From the NCBI RefSeq assembly GCF_009811315.1, contig NZ_BLID01000001.1, positions 620,001-684,000 on the forward strand: a stretch of 64,000 nt of DNA, written 5' to 3'. Positions 25,174 to 35,686 of this stretch are shown piece after piece. Every line of letters begins with the position of its first letter. The stretch's first letter is position 1. This DNA comes from Vibrio atypicus. Its GTDB lineage: Bacteria; Pseudomonadota; Gammaproteobacteria; Enterobacterales; Vibrionaceae. The notes beneath the pieces are model-generated. The model ran no database searches and was not told where the DNA came from. It was given only the letters and a program-made list of their open reading frames with translations. The translations under genes were made by a program, and so were the position numbers.

Positions 25174-26145
25174 ATGGCGATTAAAACTTCAGATTTGAAT
25201 GCCCGACTGTTTGGCAAAGCAAATAAACGACACGTTACGACTCCGCAGCAAGCTCAGCAAGCTGCGAAAGAGCAAGCTCAGGTTATTGAACTGGCTGTTG
25301 CTGGCGAAGAAAAAGTCCAATTTGAGTTGGTTCGTATTCCTGCGGATCAAGTGAAAAGTAAAACCGTTGTGTTTGCTGAAAATGCTCGTGAACAGTCTTT
25401 TCTTAATGAACATGCACTTTCAGACGTATTAGTAACACTGCGTGAACGTGGTCAGCAATACCCAGCAGTGGGTCGTAAGCGTGAAGACGGCAAGATTGAA
25501 GTTCTTGATGGTAGCCGTCGTCGCATGTCGTGTATTTTGGCTGACAAAGAGTTTCTTGTTTATGTCGGTGAAAACATCAGTGGTGAGCATGCTAAGTTCC
25601 TTTCTGATGTCGCGAATGCTCATAAACCGCTTTCTCTGTTTGAGAAAGGGAAAGAGATGTTAGCGAAACTTGAAAGTGGCGAAGCAGAAGATCAAAAAGC
25701 ATTGGCTAAGATGTTCCAGTGCAGTGAAGCGTTAGTCAGTGGAGCATTGAAAGCCGCTGATTTACCACTAGAGCTACTACAAGCGTACCCTAATGTCGCA
25801 GATCTTGGTCGTCCAACTATCGTCAAACTACATAAGCAGTTTAATGGTTTAGGTGACGAGCAACGTAATGCACTATTGGCAAAATGCAGTGAAAAAGGCG
25901 TTTTTGTTTGGCAACGCAGCGAAGCACAAGGCGTAACACGAATTACGAAAGACGTGACTGAGACAATCGAAGCGTGGATTGAAGAGTTAGCGCCGTCTAA
26001 GCCAATGGCCAGTGCAAAAACGGATTTAATCAAAGGCCGTGCTAGTTATACGCGTAAAGGGTCGAATTTAGCATTGAACCTTAAGAAAGTAGACGATGCT
26101 TTGATGCAAGAAATCCTCAGCTTTGTAGAAGAAAAGCTGAAGTAG
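25174..26145 (+). CDS. parB2: ParB2 centromere-binding protein of chromosome II
   Basis: 323 residues, 6 bp after parA2. ParB/Spo0J N-terminal domain with VLDGSRRRMSCI (about 110-121, the box around the CTP-binding segment), a central helix-turn-helix (KALAKMFQCSEALVSGALKAADL, about 173-195, given here as one helix-turn-helix span), and a C-terminal dimer domain. Binds TTTACANTGTAAA; seven copies are seen in this window. Confidence 0.96.
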   Translation: MAIKTSDLNARLFGKANKRHVTTPQQAQQAAKEQAQVIELAVAGEEKVQFELVRIPADQVKSKTVVFAENAREQSFLNEHALSDVLVTLRERGQQYPAVGRKREDGKIEVLDGSRRRMSCILADKEFLVYVGENISGEHAKFLSDVANAHKPLSLFEKGKEMLAKLESGEAEDQKALAKMFQCSEALVSGALKAADLPLELLQAYPNVADLGRPTIVKLHKQFNGLGDEQRNALLAKCSEKGVFVWQRSEAQGVTRITKDVTETIEAWIEELAPSKPMASAKTDLIKGRASYTRKGSNLALNLKKVDDALMQEILSFVEEKLK

Positions 26146-26164
26146 ATTTTAACTCCTTAAAATG

Positions 26165-26190
26165 AAAAGCCGCCGAGAGCGGCTTTTTTT
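26165..26190 (+). terminator. par operon terminator
   Basis: AAGCCGC and GCGGCTT with a 5-base loop and seven T, 20 bp after parB2. Confidence 0.92.
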
Positions 26191-26231
26191 ATGCCATAAT
26201 GCGGGCAGTTAGTTTTCTTCTCGAGTGAACC

Positions 26232-28226
26232 ATGAACGCGACCCTGCAATACTTCTCCCAATTACTTTCTAATGCTCAACGTAGTTTCCATCGCTATGGT
26301 GTCGTGTTACGCGGTGAGCAAAACTGGCAAGTGACGGTACTAGAACAGTTAGAAACTTTAATTGCGAATACCGATGTTTTCCAATTGGGGGGAGAAGCTC
26401 GCGCGTCGGCCAGTAAGTATGTGGGTTATAAGCAAGGCCAGATGCTACTTGGTCAAGAGTGCCGATTGCTGGTTTGTGATTTCTCTAGTGGCTTTGATGC
26501 GAATAGTTTCACTGCCGCATTGGGTTGTCTTAAAGGAGGAGGGCTGCTAGTCATCTTACCTTCTCAAACATCATCCGTTTCATTGGACCAACATTGGGTG
26601 GAAAGGGCACTAGAGGATTTAATTTGTATTGAGCAGAATTCTCCGTTGCCAAAGGTTGTATCTGTACAAGCGCATGATGTTACTCTTTACGAACAACAAA
26701 AGCTGGCCGTCGATAAAATTCGAAAAGTAGTAGAAGGGCACCGCAAGCGCCCTTTGGTTGTGACCGCTGACCGAGGTAGAGGAAAAAGTAGTGCTCTTGG
26801 AATTGCTGCTGCGCAGCTGATGCAAGATCGGACGCTCAATATTATCGTAACGGCCCCATCTTTAGCTACGGTTCAACCTATTTTTGAACATGCTGCACGT
26901 CTCCTCCCTAATGCCATTACAAGTAAAGGAAAACTTGTTGTGGGAGTATCTTCTCTTGAATTCGTCGCTCCTGATGAGTTGCTAAGAAAGAAACCTCAAT
27001 GCGATTGTTTATATGTCGATGAAGCTTCGGCATTGCCCATTCCTATGCTTAAACAAATCGTCGAGAGTTATCACCGGACAGTTTTTTCGACAACGGTGCA
27101 TGGTTATGAAGGGTGTGGACGAGGATTTACGTTGAAGTTCCAAACCTGGCTTAAAGAGCAGCGCCCCGGTATGGTTCATTGTCAGCTGGATCAGCCTATT
27201 CGTTGGAATGAAGGGGATCCACTAGAAAACTGGCTATTTACTACTTTTTTACTCGATGCTGAACTCGCTGATGTTTCAGGGCAAGTTACAAATGTTCAAC
27301 TGTCTTATGTAGAGAAGAATGAATTATTCAATCGTCCAGAATTGCTGAGAGCTTGCTTTGCTTTGTTGGTCAACGCACATTATCAAACCGCGCCTAGCGA
27401 TTTGATGTTGTTGCTAGAAGATGACGCCATTCGGCTCTATGCCTCATTCCAAGGGGATACCTGTATTGGTTGTATTCTTGCTGTCGAAGAGGGCAACATT
27501 GAACAAGCATTGATTGAACAAATTCAACAAGGAAAGCGTCGACCGAAAGGGCATTTAGTTGCGACTACTTTAGCGAACCAACTTGGGCTCGGTGAGGCAG
27601 CTGCGCAATCTAGCCTACGAGTTATGCGAATTGCGGTTCATCCTCAGCAGCAAAGAAGTGGCATTGGCCAAGCTATGTTGGCTCAGTTACAAGCACAGAC
27701 AGAATATGATTTTTACTCTACCAGTTTTGGTGCGACCAGCGAGTTAGTTGAGTTCTGGAGAAAAGCTGGCTTTGAGGCCGTTAAATTGGGAAGTAGCCGT
27801 GAGCAAGCAAGCGGGACTCACTCTTTGATCATGGTCTCTGGCAAGGTAGAGTGGCTAACACAAGCAAAGCAAACTTATCAGCAGTTTATGCACTATTCCG
27901 TTGCCTGCCTGTTCAAACAACTTGAAATAGACGTAGTCCGTAGTTTGTTGGTAGAAAAGGATGTTTCCATTGTTCTATCTAGCTTTGCGCCGATTGTTGA
28001 ACACTATGTGAAAGGAGGGGCAAGCTTCGATAGCATCGCTCCACTATTAGATAATTATTGGAAGCATTCACCAAGCTTGATTGGGAAAATGAATGATCTC
28101 CTTGTCTATAAAATCATTCAACAACATAGCTGGGTTGAGTGTGCTCATCAGTTCCACCTTCCAGGAAAGAAACAAGTAGAGGCACAATTTAAGCAGGACT
28201 TATCTCTATTACTGAATCTTCAATAG
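26232..28226 (+). CDS. tmcA: tRNA(Met) cytidine acetyltransferase
   Basis: 664 residues, normal for TmcA, which makes N4-acetylcytidine at the wobble base of elongator tRNA-Met using acetyl-CoA and ATP. Domains: N-terminal DUF1726-like part (to about 130), RecA-like helicase module with Walker A ADRGRGKSSA (about 178-187) and YVDEASALP as Walker B, then a GNAT acetyltransferase domain with RIAVHPQQQRSGIGQAML (about 470-487) and a C-terminal tRNA-binding part. Next to parB2 as in V. cholerae. Confidence 0.96.
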   Translation: MNATLQYFSQLLSNAQRSFHRYGVVLRGEQNWQVTVLEQLETLIANTDVFQLGGEARASASKYVGYKQGQMLLGQECRLLVCDFSSGFDANSFTAALGCLKGGGLLVILPSQTSSVSLDQHWVERALEDLICIEQNSPLPKVVSVQAHDVTLYEQQKLAVDKIRKVVEGHRKRPLVVTADRGRGKSSALGIAAAQLMQDRTLNIIVTAPSLATVQPIFEHAARLLPNAITSKGKLVVGVSSLEFVAPDELLRKKPQCDCLYVDEASALPIPMLKQIVESYHRTVFSTTVHGYEGCGRGFTLKFQTWLKEQRPGMVHCQLDQPIRWNEGDPLENWLFTTFLLDAELADVSGQVTNVQLSYVEKNELFNRPELLRACFALLVNAHYQTAPSDLMLLLEDDAIRLYASFQGDTCIGCILAVEEGNIEQALIEQIQQGKRRPKGHLVATTLANQLGLGEAAAQSSLRVMRIAVHPQQQRSGIGQAMLAQLQAQTEYDFYSTSFGATSELVEFWRKAGFEAVKLGSSREQASGTHSLIMVSGKVEWLTQAKQTYQQFMHYSVACLFKQLEIDVVRSLLVEKDVSIVLSSFAPIVEHYVKGGASFDSIAPLLDNYWKHSPSLIGKMNDLLVYKIIQQHSWVECAHQFHLPGKKQVEAQFKQDLSLLLNLQ

Positions 28227-28228
28227 AA

Positions 28229-28316
28229 TTTACAGTGTAAATAGCTATTGTGAAATCTACAGCTTCCGAGCTTACCAATTTACAGTGTAAAGCGAGCTAG
28301 CAGTTTACACTGTAAA
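28229..28316. other. parS2: Cluster of three parS2 sites
   Basis: TTTACAGTGTAAA at 28229-28241 and 28279-28291, and TTTACACTGTAAA at 28304-28316. The first starts 3 bp after the tmcA stop. Distances between starts are 50 and 25 bp. Three sites in 88 bp, 2.1 kb from parB2, make this the densest centromere block in the window. Confidence 0.92.
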
Positions 28317-28559
28317 TTAAACTAATTGCTTTAATCACTAATCTGTCATTTCAATTATTATTGAGCCGCATTTTTAAATTGTTCAGCGGCTCTAAGCCAT
28401 TAATAACACGTAGATATCTCTTCTTAAACTACAACCTTGTCACTATATCTCATTCTATTTTTGTAGTTCACGGTTTGCTAAATAGTCATTTCTTCCTACA
28501 CTCATTTTTAAGCAACAAGATTTATATTGGCTAGAAATAATAAGAAGTGAAGGTCTAAC
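28317..28559. other. Upstream region of the chemosensory cluster
   Basis: 243 bp between the parS2 cluster and the first che-block gene, AT-rich. It should hold the promoter, but no convincing sigma-28 or sigma-70 pair can be assigned by eye. No gene seen. Confidence 0.45.
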
Positions 28560-28871
28560 ATGGAATGTTCATTACCTGAATCGCTTGATATATCGACTGT
28601 CCTTGATTCCGCTACACATTACAAACAATGGTTAGCACAAGAAGACCGCATTCAAATTGATGCAACATCGGTGTCGAGAGTGGATGCCGCTGGCTTGCAA
28701 GTTCTTGCCTCTCTTTTTCTTTCAGCCAAAAAACATCAGATCAATATTCAATTAGTTCAACCGACTCAAGTGCTACTTGAAGCCATAACAACCTTAGGGC
28801 TAAGAGAGCAGATCGAATGGAATTGTGACTTTGGAGAAGAGTGCTATGACAAAAATTCTAGCTGTGGATGA
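28560..28871 (+). CDS. STAS-domain protein without phosphorylatable Ser
   Basis: 103 residues, one STAS domain (anti-sigma-factor-antagonist fold). The usual phosphorylation motif D-S-x-G reads DAAG here (in VSRVDAAGLQVLA, about residues 39-51), so the Ser is replaced by Ala, as in MlaB-like STAS proteins that are not phosphorylated. First gene of the che block; its end overlaps the cheY start by 26 bp. Confidence 0.85.
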   Translation: MECSLPESLDISTVLDSATHYKQWLAQEDRIQIDATSVSRVDAAGLQVLASLFLSAKKHQINIQLVQPTQVLLEAITTLGLREQIEWNCDFGEECYDKNSSCG

Positions 28872-29205
28872 TTCCGTTTCAATCCGCCAAATGGTGAGCC
28901 ACACCTTACGTGATGCAGGTTATGACGTAGAAACGGCCAATGATGGAAGAGACGCATTGAGCAAGATTACCGGAACAAAGTTTGATGTCGTTATTTCTGA
29001 CGTCAATATGCCAAATATGGGTGGGTTTGAATTGGTTAAAGCTCTACGTGAAAAACCACAATATAAGTTTATTCCAATACTCATGCTAACGACTGAGACA
29101 AGCACAGACAAAAAACAACAAGGTAAATCGGCTGGAGCAACGGGGTGGCTAGTTAAACCGTTCAATCCAGATACGCTACTAAAAACATTGAAACGCGTAG
29201 TATGA
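28846..29205 (+). CDS. cheY: CheY-type response regulator
   Basis: 119 residues from ATG at 28846 (GGAGAAG 8 bases upstream); an earlier in-frame start at 28825 is unlikely. Acidic pocket D8/D9, phosphoryl acceptor D52 in ISDVNMP, Thr about 82 and Lys about 104 in VKPFNP. No output domain. Equivalent in place to the CheY of V. cholerae cluster III, which does not steer the polar flagellum under standard conditions. Confidence 0.92.
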   Translation: MTKILAVDDSVSIRQMVSHTLRDAGYDVETANDGRDALSKITGTKFDVVISDVNMPNMGGFELVKALREKPQYKFIPILMLTTETSTDKKQQGKSAGATGWLVKPFNPDTLLKTLKRVV

Positions 29206-29298
29206 ATTAAGCAATAGCGGCTCGGATCAGTGCTAACTGATACCGGATAATAAAAACAATTTGCTATTCGCTAACAACGTCACTGGTAAGGAAGAGTT

Positions 29299-31353
29299 AT
29301 GGCTTTAGACATGGAACAGTTGCGTAAAATGTTTTACGAGGAGTGTCGTGAAAACCTTGAAGTGCTTGAAGATGTTCTACTCAACTTAGATCCTAACCAA
29401 ATAGATGAAGAATCGATTAATACGATTTTTCGCGCTGCGCATTCGATTAAAGGTGGTGCCGCCACGTTCAACTTGCTCGACATCAGTGAGTTTACCCATC
29501 ACGTCGAAGCTTACTTAGATTTGGTTAGAAATGGAGAACGAACCTTAACAGCTGAAACTATCGACCTGCTACTGAAAAGCGGTGATTGCATCACTAGCAT
29601 GCTAGAAAGTTACGAGTCAGATAGTGAAGTGAATAAGTCACTGTTAGCTGAGGTTGTTGAAGCTCTTCATCAATTACTTGGCGTTGCGCCTACGGATAGT
29701 GAATCTAACACAACAGAGCCATCACAGGCTGAGCCTATCGCAGAACAACCATCAGATTGGTCTGTCTCGTTTATTCCTCATCAAGAAATATTTTTTAGTG
29801 GTAATGACCCTCTGAGAATTCTACGTGAACTCAAAGAGCTCGACCTCAACAGTAAGATTACCGCACAACTGACTAAGCTACCTGATATTGATGACATAGA
29901 AGCGGAGCTTTGCTACATCAGTTGGCATGCGACCCTTAGTGGGGATATTTCAGAAAAGGCGATTCGTGAAATATTTGAATGGGTTGAAGATGAGTGTGAT
30001 TTGTTCGTCGAACAGGCTTCAAATGCAAACCAGATAGATCGTATTGATGAGGCAGTAGAAGCTGAGTCAACCACGTCTCAAACACTAACAACCGTAGATA
30101 AACATCCACCAGCAAAATTCAATAAGGTCGCTAAAGCGGAATCTAGCGTTAGCTCTATTCGGGTTGATATCGATAAAGTCGATAGTCTCATTAATTTGGT
30201 TGGTGAGCTGGTCATCACCCAATCTATGCTGACGGAAATCGGCCATGACTTCACCATAGATAAGTTGGAAAAACTGAAAGCAGGGTTAGACCAACTTCTT
30301 CAAAACAGTAAAGACCTTCAAGAAAACGTACTTAATATTCGCATGCTACCGATGAGTTTTGCCTTTAGCCGCTTCCCTCGTTTAGTTCGAGATTTATCTG
30401 GTCGCTTAGAGAAACAAGTTGATCTGCAAATACAAGGCGAACAAACCGAACTCGATAAAACAGTGCTAGAACGTATTGTTGACCCGCTCGTTCACTTGGT
30501 TAGAAATGGCATCGACCATGGTATTGAAAGCCCCGCTCAGCGGTTAGAAAGTGGAAAACCTGAAATGGGGGTCATTGAACTCAATGCGTACCATCAAGGT
30601 GGTTCGATAGTCATTGAAATCAGTGACGACGGCGCAGGGTTAAATTGCGACAAGCTATGGAATAAAGCTGTTGAAAAGGGGGTACTTGAATCGGATGTGC
30701 GCAGGGAAGAGTACGCTGAAAAGCAGATCATGAACCTTATCTTTGCTCCGGGTTTTTCCACCGCCGAAGAAGTCTCAGATATTTCTGGGCGAGGGGTAGG
30801 GATGGATGTGGTACGCAGAAACATTGAAGAGTTGGGCGGGCACATCGAAGTCGACTCTAAGTTAGGGGAAGGAAGCCGGTTTACCATCAGCCTACCACTC
30901 ACATTAGCGATTCTTGATGGGCAGCTAGTTAAAGTTGCTGGTGAAGTGTATGTCATTCCTTTGCTGACGATTGTGGAATCGATTCAAATAGATTCCAGTT
31001 GCATCAAAATTGCTTCAGGCGGCATTGAGCTCTATCGCCTAAGAGATGAAAACATCCCGATCTTACGTCTACAAGAAGAACTTGAAATGGGCCGCAGTGG
31101 TTCGTTAGATGGCCGAATTTTATGTTTTGTCGAAGCGGCCGGAAATCGAGTTGGATTGTTGATTGATGAGTTACTTGATCAACAACAGGTCGTGATTAAG
31201 AGCCTTGAATCTAACTACAGCAAAGTCACGGGTATTTCTGGTGCCACTATTTTAGGAGATGGTTCGGTATCACTCATTCTTGATATTCAGGGGCTAATTA
31301 CAGGATTTTTAAGTCGTGCGCCTGATAGCACGCATAAAGGATTGGCGGCTTAG
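29299..31353 (+). CDS. cheA: CheA histidine kinase
   Basis: 684 residues. P1 Hpt domain with H48 in FRAAHSIKGGA; a less conserved P2-like middle (about 150-240); P3 dimer helices (about 285-345); P4 ATPase with LVHLVRNGIDHGIE (N box), DDGAGLN, FAPGFSTA and GRGVGMDVV; P5 CheW-like domain from about 545. Phosphorylates CheY, CheB and perhaps the receiver fusion at 38939. 8 bp before cheW. Confidence 0.95.
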   Translation: MALDMEQLRKMFYEECRENLEVLEDVLLNLDPNQIDEESINTIFRAAHSIKGGAATFNLLDISEFTHHVEAYLDLVRNGERTLTAETIDLLLKSGDCITSMLESYESDSEVNKSLLAEVVEALHQLLGVAPTDSESNTTEPSQAEPIAEQPSDWSVSFIPHQEIFFSGNDPLRILRELKELDLNSKITAQLTKLPDIDDIEAELCYISWHATLSGDISEKAIREIFEWVEDECDLFVEQASNANQIDRIDEAVEAESTTSQTLTTVDKHPPAKFNKVAKAESSVSSIRVDIDKVDSLINLVGELVITQSMLTEIGHDFTIDKLEKLKAGLDQLLQNSKDLQENVLNIRMLPMSFAFSRFPRLVRDLSGRLEKQVDLQIQGEQTELDKTVLERIVDPLVHLVRNGIDHGIESPAQRLESGKPEMGVIELNAYHQGGSIVIEISDDGAGLNCDKLWNKAVEKGVLESDVRREEYAEKQIMNLIFAPGFSTAEEVSDISGRGVGMDVVRRNIEELGGHIEVDSKLGEGSRFTISLPLTLAILDGQLVKVAGEVYVIPLLTIVESIQIDSSCIKIASGGIELYRLRDENIPILRLQEELEMGRSGSLDGRILCFVEAAGNRVGLLIDELLDQQQVVIKSLESNYSKVTGISGATILGDGSVSLILDIQGLITGFLSRAPDSTHKGLAA

Positions 31354-31361
31354 GGGGGCAA

Positions 31362-31919
31362 ATGGAACAGCAATCGGAAGTGGTCAACGGCAATTTTAGC
31401 GACTCATCGAAAAAAAATATTGAGCTACAAGCTCAGAGTTTGCTGCAAAACGTGAATGAAGAAGTGAGTGAGAGTGCCGACTTTTTAAGTTTTGAACTTG
31501 CTAGCGAATTATATGGCGTCGAAATCAAAGATGTTGAAGAGATTCGAGTATGGGAAAAACCGACTCCAATTCCTCGCGCTCCTAAGTATGTATTGGGTGT
31601 CATCAATCTAAGAGGAATGATTGTTCCTGTGATTGATCTTCGCGCGCGTTTCAACGTGGGGCGTTGCGAATACTTACCTACCACAGTCGTAATTGTGCTG
31701 CGTTTTTCAGGGGAGGAAAGTGAAAGGCTTATGGGGCTTGTAGTAGATGCGGTCAGTGATGTGATAAGCCAAGGAGACAATGAGCTTTATCCTCCCGTCG
31801 GTGACTCCGAGGTTACCTCTTATTTACAAGGTTTGATCAATGTGGGTGAGCATGTGATGTCGCTGCTCGACACCGAAGAGCTTCTCAATATAGAACGAAT
31901 TTTAAGGACAGCAGCATGA
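31362..31919 (+). CDS. cheW: CheW coupling protein (first)
   Basis: 185 residues: about 45 extra N-terminal residues, then a CheW domain (FLSFELASELYGVEI, VINLRGMIVPVIDLRARF). Links receptors to CheA. Overlaps the next gene by 4 bp. Confidence 0.93.
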   Translation: MEQQSEVVNGNFSDSSKKNIELQAQSLLQNVNEEVSESADFLSFELASELYGVEIKDVEEIRVWEKPTPIPRAPKYVLGVINLRGMIVPVIDLRARFNVGRCEYLPTTVVIVLRFSGEESERLMGLVVDAVSDVISQGDNELYPPVGDSEVTSYLQGLINVGEHVMSLLDTEELLNIERILRTAA

Positions 31920-32383
31920 TGCTAACGGAAGAGTTTCTAAGCTTTGTCATTGCAGACGATGAATACGGAGTCCCAATCCTTGATGTTCGCGAAGTAAGAG
32001 GCTGGAGCCCGGTTCGAGAAATCCCTAATTCGCCAGACTACATGAAGGGCGTATTAGAAATTCGAGGAGAATATGTACCCATCGTCGATCTGAGAATGCG
32101 TTTTGGTTTGGCACCTGCAGTTGTTGGTGCGACTACGGTTGTTATTGTTCTTAACGACGCAGAAAAACAACCATTAGGCATTATTGTTGATGGTGTATCC
32201 GAAGTGTATCCATTGAGTGAGGAGCAAATTAAACCGCCACCTCATGTATCAGCAGATATCGACCATAGTTATGTTCGAGGTATTGCTTCGGTGCCTGCCG
32301 GGCATCTAATCCTCATTCATTTAGAAGCGCTGTTTGATGTATCGCAGCTCGTCGCACCCAATCAAGAAGAAAGTTGGGTATAG
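31916..32383 (+). CDS. cheW: CheW coupling protein (second)
   Basis: 155 residues, a plain CheW domain (EEFLSFVIADDEYGVPI, VLEIRGEYVPIVDLRMRF). Start ATGATG overlaps the previous stop. Two different CheW proteins in one cluster are normal for V. cholerae cluster III. Confidence 0.93.
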   Translation: MMLTEEFLSFVIADDEYGVPILDVREVRGWSPVREIPNSPDYMKGVLEIRGEYVPIVDLRMRFGLAPAVVGATTVVIVLNDAEKQPLGIIVDGVSEVYPLSEEQIKPPPHVSADIDHSYVRGIASVPAGHLILIHLEALFDVSQLVAPNQEESWV

Positions 32384-32443
32384 CACCAAAAAATTTATTC
32401 GCTTGTTATTACACGTCAGTACGGAACCAATGAGAGGTAGCTC

Positions 32444-34837
32444 ATGGCATTTTGGAATAGGAAATCAGAGACGGTCACGGCATTTGAAGCGCCAACACAG
32501 GACACGTTGACACAAGAATTTGAACAAGAAGATGAAGGAATATCAAAAGAGCAGCTCCTTTCGGCTTTGAATGCAGCGCAAACAGCATTGATGATGATTG
32601 ATCGTGATTTCAATATTACTTACATCAACAAAAAATCGATTGAGTTGCTGAAACAGCATGAAGCGCTATTTCAGTCCGTATGGCCAAACTTTCGAGCAAC
32701 GGAAGAATTTCTAATGGGGTACTGCATTGATGGTTTTCATGTCAATCCGGCTCATCAACGCCAGTTGTTATCAACCCCCGCGAATCTACCTTATACCACT
32801 AATATTACCGTTAAAGATGTCAAGATAGAGCTGAATGTCGGTGCCATTATTGATGCTCAAGGGCAATACGTCGGCAATACCCTTGAGTGGAAAGACGTGA
32901 CTGAAGCGATCAAGACCGAGAATAATATTACTCGGCTTCAGGCTGCCGTTGATCAAGCGCAGACTGCAATGGTGATGATTGATCGTGATTTCTTGATTAC
33001 TTACGTCAACAAAGAAACCGTTTCGTTATTCGCAAAACATGAAGCGACACTGCGCTCTGTTTGGTCGGGTTTTTCTGCGAGCGAAGAGTGGCTGATAGGG
33101 CGATGTATTGATGAGTTCCACCGAAATCCTGCCCATCAACGTAAGCTACTGGCGGATCAATCGAATTTGCCTTACAGCACCGATATTACGATTGGCGATC
33201 TGAAGATCGAACTGAATGTCGCGGCTATCAATGATGCTCAAGGTAATTACATCGGCAATACCCTTGAGTGGCGAGATGTGACCCATGAACGCGCGAAAGA
33301 AGAAGAAATTGGTCGACTGGCTTCTGCCGTGGAAGGCATGACAACCAATCTGATGATGGCAAATAAAGACGGCATTATTACCTATCTCAATCCCTCTTTG
33401 AGCACGCTACTGAAAAGCCGAGAACGGGATCTTCAAGATGTTTTACCAGGATTCGATGCGAGTAATTTGATCGGCAAGAATATAGATGTATTCCATAAGA
33501 ATCCAAGCCACCAGCGTAACATCATCGCAAATCCAGATAGGCTGCCATTTTCCAATAACATTGCCGTCGGCTCGCTTGAGTTTAACTTAACCTGTATTGC
33601 GATGCGTGACAGCCAAGGAAACTACATTGGTCCTGCACTTCAATGGGTTGATATTACCGAGCAACAAGATGGTCAGCGACAAGTCGAAGCACTCATTCAA
33701 CGAGCCATTAATGGTGAGCTTAGTGAGCGTATTGATACCAGCGCCTACAATGGATTTATGAAAGAGCTTGGGGATGGGATCAACAACTTGCTAGATACCA
33801 TGGTAACGCCACTAGGCCAATGTATCGATGTGATGAGCCAAGTCGCAGATGGCGATTTGAACAGTACGATGTCTGATGACAACCAAGGTGAATTTGGTCG
33901 TCTATCGGATGCGGTGAATACCTCGATTGTAAATCTACGCAATATGGTCGAGAAGATCACTCACTCATCTGCTCGGGTTGCTACAGCATCGACAGAAATT
34001 GCTGAAGGGAACAATGATCTAAGCCAGCGTGTCGAGGCACAAGCGTCGAACCTTGAAGAAACCGCTGCAAGTATGGAGCAAATGACAGCGACCGTTCGTC
34101 TTAACGCCGACAATGCTAAAGGTGCAAATGATTTAGCGGATGATGCGAGTAAGAAAGCCAGCAAAGGTGGAGAGGTTGTTGGTCATGTCGTTTCTGCGAT
34201 GTCTGAAATCAACTCCGCAAGTAAGAAAATTGCTGACATTATCGGTGTGATTGATGAAATTGCATTCCAAACTAATTTGCTTGCACTCAACGCAGCCGTA
34301 GAAGCTGCAAGGGCGGGAGAACAAGGGCGAGGATTTGCTGTGGTCGCGGGTGAGGTTCGCAATCTTGCTCAACGTAGTGCCGCCGCGGCTAAAGAAATCA
34401 AAGGTCTTATTAAAGACAGTGTTGAGAAAGTCGACGAAGGTTCAAGACTGGTCGATGAATCAGGGGAAACCTTGAATGAAATTGTTGAGGCTGTAGCGAA
34501 AGTGAGTGATTTGATTGCTCAAATTGCTTCTTCAAGTCTAGAGCAATCAACGGGCATCGATGAAATCAATCGAGCAGTAGCAACCATGGACGAAATGACG
34601 CAGCAAAACGCTTCATTGGTGGAAGAAACGTCGGCTGCAAGCCAATCTCTGAGGGATGAAGGCAAAGAACTACTGAATCTTATGAACTTCTTTGCGACGG
34701 ACAGTAATGTCACGACGTTTAGTTCTAAAGGGCAGCAAGCACCATCAAAGGGCGTAGTCCGAGATATTCGAGCGCCAAAAGTTGCGAACTCAAGTTTTAA
34801 GCTTGATGGGGATGGAGACGAATGGGAAGAGTTCTAG
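32444..34837 (+). CDS. aer2: Soluble Aer2-like chemoreceptor with three PAS domains
   Basis: 797 residues, no membrane segment. Three similar PAS domains at about 35-155, 162-282 and 290-407. Each carries FHxNPxHQR (His 99/104, 226/231, 351/356) and an I-beta Trp 45-50 residues later (W149, W276, W401), the His/Trp pattern of heme-PAS in Pseudomonas and Vibrio Aer2. Then a HAMP-like region (about 415-500) and a methyl-accepting signalling domain with the hairpin tip [20 protein letters not shown] (about 603-622). The C-terminus EWEEF matches the CheR-tethering pentapeptide. An oxygen-binding receptor is the best call. Confidence 0.9.
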   Translation: MAFWNRKSETVTAFEAPTQDTLTQEFEQEDEGISKEQLLSALNAAQTALMMIDRDFNITYINKKSIELLKQHEALFQSVWPNFRATEEFLMGYCIDGFHVNPAHQRQLLSTPANLPYTTNITVKDVKIELNVGAIIDAQGQYVGNTLEWKDVTEAIKTENNITRLQAAVDQAQTAMVMIDRDFLITYVNKETVSLFAKHEATLRSVWSGFSASEEWLIGRCIDEFHRNPAHQRKLLADQSNLPYSTDITIGDLKIELNVAAINDAQGNYIGNTLEWRDVTHERAKEEEIGRLASAVEGMTTNLMMANKDGIITYLNPSLSTLLKSRERDLQDVLPGFDASNLIGKNIDVFHKNPSHQRNIIANPDRLPFSNNIAVGSLEFNLTCIAMRDSQGNYIGPALQWVDITEQQDGQRQVEALIQRAINGELSERIDTSAYNGFMKELGDGINNLLDTMVTPLGQCIDVMSQVADGDLNSTMSDDNQGEFGRLSDAVNTSIVNLRNMVEKITHSSARVATASTEIAEGNNDLSQRVEAQASNLEETAASMEQMTATVRLNADNAKGANDLADDASKKASKGGEVVGHVVSAMSEINSASKKIADIIGVIDEIAFQTNLLALNAAVEAARAGEQGRGFAVVAGEVRNLAQRSAAAAKEIKGLIKDSVEKVDEGSRLVDESGETLNEIVEAVAKVSDLIAQIASSSLEQSTGIDEINRAVATMDEMTQQNASLVEETSAASQSLRDEGKELLNLMNFFATDSNVTTFSSKGQQAPSKGVVRDIRAPKVANSSFKLDGDGDEWEEF

Positions 34838-35679
34838 CTCAAGCTGAGCCCGTAATGCCAGACAACCAGGAATTTGAACTAACAGATAAAGATTTCAAAT
34901 TTATTCAATGGTTTATGCACAAGCATGCTGGCATTTATTTCTCAGATCGTAAGAGAACCATGGTCTACGGGCGCATTAGTCGTCAACTGAGGAGACTAGG
35001 TTTACAGCGGTTTTCTGAGTATCGGCAGTGTATTGAGCAAGACAGCCATGAACAAGCGCGTTTTATTAACTGCTTAACGACGAACAAGACTCAGTTCTTC
35101 CGCGAGTATCACCACTTCGAATTTTTGGAAAAAGTCCTTATTTCAGAGTGGCAACAGCAAAAGAACCGCCGGATCAATATTTGGTCCGCGGGCTGCTCGA
35201 CGGGAGAAGAGCCATACAGTTTTGCGTCTTCTTTGCATCATGCGCATGCGTTTGAGCTATTTGATTATGTGAATATAACCGCGACAGATCTTGATACCAA
35301 GGTATTGGAGACGGCAAAGCAAGGGATATATAGCGATGAAGCGATTGATGCGATTCCAGTTAAATATCTAAAACCTTGTTTTGTGAAAGGGGTCGGGGCT
35401 CAACAAGGAAAGATCAAAATACGCCATGGATTGCAAAACCAAATCCAGTTTCAGCAATTGAACTTGCTTCAAGCTTGGCCTTTTGAACATGAATTTGATT
35501 TGATCTCTTGCCGTAATGTCATGATTTATTTTGATAAAAAGACCCAAACAGAGTTGATAGAGCGTTTCTATCAGCAGTTAAAACCTAATGGAGTGTTGTT
35601 TATTGGCCACTCTGAAAGTATGCCAGGGCACTTAAACCTCTTTCATCATTTAGGTCACACCATATATGTAAAAAAATAG
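34822..35679 (+). CDS. cheR: CheR protein-glutamate methyltransferase
   Basis: 285 residues; the start at 34822, inside the last codons of aer2, has GGAG 8 bases upstream. A later ATG at 34855 is possible. N-terminal helical domain, then the SAM-binding domain with [13 protein letters not shown] (about 129-141), NITATDLD and [10 protein letters not shown]. Methylates receptor Glu; the beta-subdomain should dock the receptor C-terminal pentapeptide. Confidence 0.94.
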   Translation: MGRVLAQAEPVMPDNQEFELTDKDFKFIQWFMHKHAGIYFSDRKRTMVYGRISRQLRRLGLQRFSEYRQCIEQDSHEQARFINCLTTNKTQFFREYHHFEFLEKVLISEWQQQKNRRINIWSAGCSTGEEPYSFASSLHHAHAFELFDYVNITATDLDTKVLETAKQGIYSDEAIDAIPVKYLKPCFVKGVGAQQGKIKIRHGLQNQIQFQQLNLLQAWPFEHEFDLISCRNVMIYFDKKTQTELIERFYQQLKPNGVLFIGHSESMPGHLNLFHHLGHTIYVKK

Positions 35680-35686
35680 GTTCATT

